Part shown: positions 18,684-20,348 of the stretch, piece by piece | Layout of the letters: each line of letters opens with the position of its first letter | Numbering within the stretch: the first letter of the stretch is position 1 | NCBI GenBank assembly: GCA_910592005.1 | Contig: CAJVPP010001388.1 | Location: 1 to 20,348, forward strand | Direction: 5' to 3' | Source of the DNA: Funneliformis mosseae | Lineage: Eukaryota > Glomeromycota > Glomeromycetes > Glomerales > Glomeraceae | DNA length: 20,348 nucleotides | Made by a program: the position numbers and the translations under genes | The notes under the pieces: generated by a model | The model's input: only the letters and a program-made list of their open reading frames with translations | Databases searched by the model: none | What the model was told of the DNA's origin: nothing

Positions 18684-19635
18684 ATGAGTATTTAGCTAGT
18701 CTAAAATTTAGCTTTTGATTTATTGCTAAAACAGATACATTATAATAAGTCTACAGCTATTTATTAGATTAAAAGATATCATGAAAATCAGAATCTAAGT
18801 ACTTCAGAAAGATCAGGATAGCCTTGTGTAATATCTGCGAAATAAGATAATAAGATTATAACAATAGCAGAAAAAGAACATAATATAATAGCCATTCAAA
18901 TATAAGAAAAAATGGAAGAAAAAGGTATTGGACTTAGTATAAAAACAATGAGGTGATGTCTTCGTAGGTCTGAAGAAAAGTTTAGTAATAAAATTTCTAA
19001 ACATTTACTTAAAAAAGACCATCGAAAGAAAAGGTTGCAATAGGTAAAAAAACATAAGAATTTTAATTGAAATTGAGTTGTTTTTACAGATGAGAGTACA
19101 TTTTAATTATATATATCAAAAAAAAAGTTTGATAATTTCCTGGTAGAAAAAGTGTTTTATTCTGTTAAGCATCTACCAAAAGTTCATATTTGGAAATGTT
19201 TTTTTGCTTCTGGATTTGGTAAGCTATTTTGCTTTTAAAGGAACCTTAATGTTAAATTTATATGTACTATTTATGAGCAGGGTCTTTTGGCTTCTACCTC
19301 TAAACTTTTTGGTGAAGGTAACATAGATTGGATCTTATAAGAAAATAATAATTTAAAGCATTAATTGAAGATTGCGAAAAAATAGAAGGAAGAAAATGGT
19401 ATTGAGATACTTTCTTAGCCATTAATATCTTTAGGTTAAAACCCTATAGAAAATATTTAGAGGTTAATGAAAATTAATATACAAAAAAAAAATTTGATTA
19501 ATTAGAGGATTAAAGGAGGAACTTATAAAAGAATAGAACTGATTATTATCTGTACTTGCTATAAATTTAGTAGCTAGTATGAAAAGACGTATAGCTGCAT
19601 TTATAGAATCAAATAGTGACTATATAATATATTAA
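18684..19635 (+). pseudogene. Tc1/mariner transposase, catalytic Asp lost
   Basis: The protein can be followed mainly in one frame from an ATG at 18684 to TAA 19633. The N-terminal helix-turn-helix reads KSTAIY then IKRYHENQNLSTSERSG. The middle has AEKEHNIIAIQ and KTMR. The first catalytic Asp is in VVFTDESTF (codon 19089). The second motif, QEDNDPKH in this lineage, reads *ENNNLKH, so the catalytic Asp codon is AAT at 19344. Glu is in NPIEN (19449), 34 residues later. Indels flank 19120-19150, next to an A run. Stops are numerous (TAG, TAA and TGA at Gln, Trp and Arg positions, such as LSQP-like *PLISLG*NPIENI*). D-to-N, P-to-L and W-to-stop changes all fit C-to-T or G-to-A. The copy is inactive. 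Confidence 0.82.
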
Positions 19636-19709
19636 TTTTAGTTAGTTGGTTATGTATTTTTTAAATAAAAAAAAATTTTTGAATTTACTTATTTGTAGTC
19701 AAAGTTAGA

Positions 19710-19737
19710 GGCAGTCAGATACTTATAACTACTACTG
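19710..19737 (-). repeat. right TIR of second Tc1 element
   Basis: Read on the minus strand it starts CAGTAGTAGTTATAAGTATC and is bounded by TA at 19738-19739. Confidence 0.82.
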
Positions 19738-20068
19738 TAGATCATAAAATAATCAGTTAATTTTATTCTGATATTTTATAATAGTAAAAGCTTTTTCTAC
19801 CCTGCATAATTTTTCGATTTAGTATAATATATGCAGGATCACTTGACACTGAGCCTTGAGGAAGTAGTATTATATAACACATATAATAGTAGTTACTGCG
19901 AAGAAATATTCTACTATACATGTCTCATTAATAAAAGAAGGGCCAAATCTCGCTAGCTTGTTATTCTTGATTCACTCATCTGCTAAATGATGAATGTCTT
20001 AATCTAATAATAAAAGACTATTGAATAATTCTTCTAGCAAGTTCCAGTTATTTAATTTCATAATCACA
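19738..20068. other. spacer with one hairpin
   Basis: No gene recognised. CCTGCATA (19801-19808) and TATGCAGG (19830-19837) form an 8-bp perfect inverted repeat with a 21-base loop. The stretch may include the untranslated 5' part of the frame starting at 20069. Confidence 0.4.
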
Positions 20069-20348
20069 ATGTCAACGGAGCAATTAACCAGTCATAATGA
20101 AGTCACGTAGATGACACAGTATGATGATCTTCTAATTCAGAATTCTGAAAATACTGAGAATTCTGCGAATTCTGAAAATACGGAGGATTTGTGTAACTCT
20201 AAAGATCTTTCAAATACTGATAATAATCACAATTAAATGAAGTCTAAGGATATTTGGTGTTATACGTATTCTTAATATTCTATATTTTATTATTATTTTT
20301 ATTTTATTTTATATTTTTATTATTTTACGTATTCTCAATGTATTTATT
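20069..20348 (+). pseudogene. N-terminal part of broken gene, runs off the window
   Basis: ATG 20069 opens MSTEQLTSHNEVT, then TAG (20108-20110). The frame continues MTQYDDLLIQNSENTENSAN, is Asn/Ser/Glu/Thr-rich with a repeated NSENTE, then meets TAA (20234), MKSKDIWCYTYS and TAA (20273). All three stops are one transition from a Gln codon. The short Asn/Ser leader followed by KSKDIW could be the start of a BED-finger hAT-type transposase, whose N-termini often have a similar K-x-V/I-W motif; this is a weak guess because the diagnostic Cys and His residues would lie outside the window. AT-only low-complexity DNA interrupts the frame at about 20281-20325. Confidence 0.35.

Larger units (their letters stand above)
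18472..19737 (+). mobile_element. second Tc1/mariner element, 1266 bp, heavily decayed
   Basis: The left terminus TAGTAGCGATTATAAGTATC (18472) and the reverse complement of the right terminus, CAGTAGTAGTTATAAGTATC (ending 19737), pair over 28 bp with five differences, all transitions. TA lies at 18470-18471 and 19738-19739. The element encodes one transposase relic. Its termini and transposase differ from those of the element at 11263, so it belongs to a different Tc1 lineage. Confidence 0.85.

Noticed and set aside
18813..19004. 63-codon minus-strand frame rich in Phe/Tyr
   Set aside because: It is antisense to the second Tc1 transposase; its hydrophobicity simply reflects the Lys/Glu-rich sense strand.

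Overview
The window is a very AT-rich nuclear DNA segment from a eukaryote. It carries GT-AG introns, several decayed transposable elements and very little intact coding sequence. The base composition, the Tc1/mariner copies and the coiled-coil / zinc-knuckle / retropepsin Gag-like relics look most like a repeat-rich fungus of the Glomeromycotina type (Rhizophagus and relatives). That assignment is an inference from family resemblance; no rRNA or tRNA was found to confirm it.

Layout. 1-211: the right part of a small TA-flanked MITE. 212-2723: AT-rich DNA with no gene I can support. 2724-3634: GC-richer islands holding a candidate two-exon minus-strand gene, a short alpha/beta-hydrolase-like fragment and unassigned open stretches. 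3635 to about 6030 (+): the most interesting feature, a micro-exon gene. Its exons of 39, 21, 21, 21, 12 and 39 nt all sit in phase 1. They are followed by at least 13 (up to 16) units in which an intron-like repeat of about 65-110 bp is separated from the next by exactly three variable bases (AG|NNN|GTAAGT). A 3.0-kb DNA transposon (6036-9052, TIRs, TAA target duplication, probably Zator-like) sits inside the last intron-like unit. 9053-10440: AT-rich, with a few degenerate units. 10440-16260: a decayed Gag-like retroelement region (coiled coil, capsid-like segment, zinc knuckle, protease). It is interrupted by a Tc1-like element (11263-12644) and by a foldback repeat that contains a 60-bp tandem repeat (13412-14035). 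16581-18050 (-): a second coiled-coil / zinc-finger pseudogene, interrupted by a pogo-type MITE. 18472-19737: a second Tc1/mariner element. 20069 to the end: the start of another broken reading frame.

Common theme. In nearly every decayed frame the stop codons fall where glutamine, tryptophan or arginine would be expected. Conserved residues are changed mainly in the direction C-to-T or G-to-A. Both Tc1 TIR pairs and the pogo MITE TIR pair differ only by transitions. I read this as cytosine-deamination or RIP-like decay. The rival reading, reassigned stop codons, is set out in the findings. No gene here forms an obvious pathway with another: the window is a transposon graveyard around one unusual micro-exon locus.
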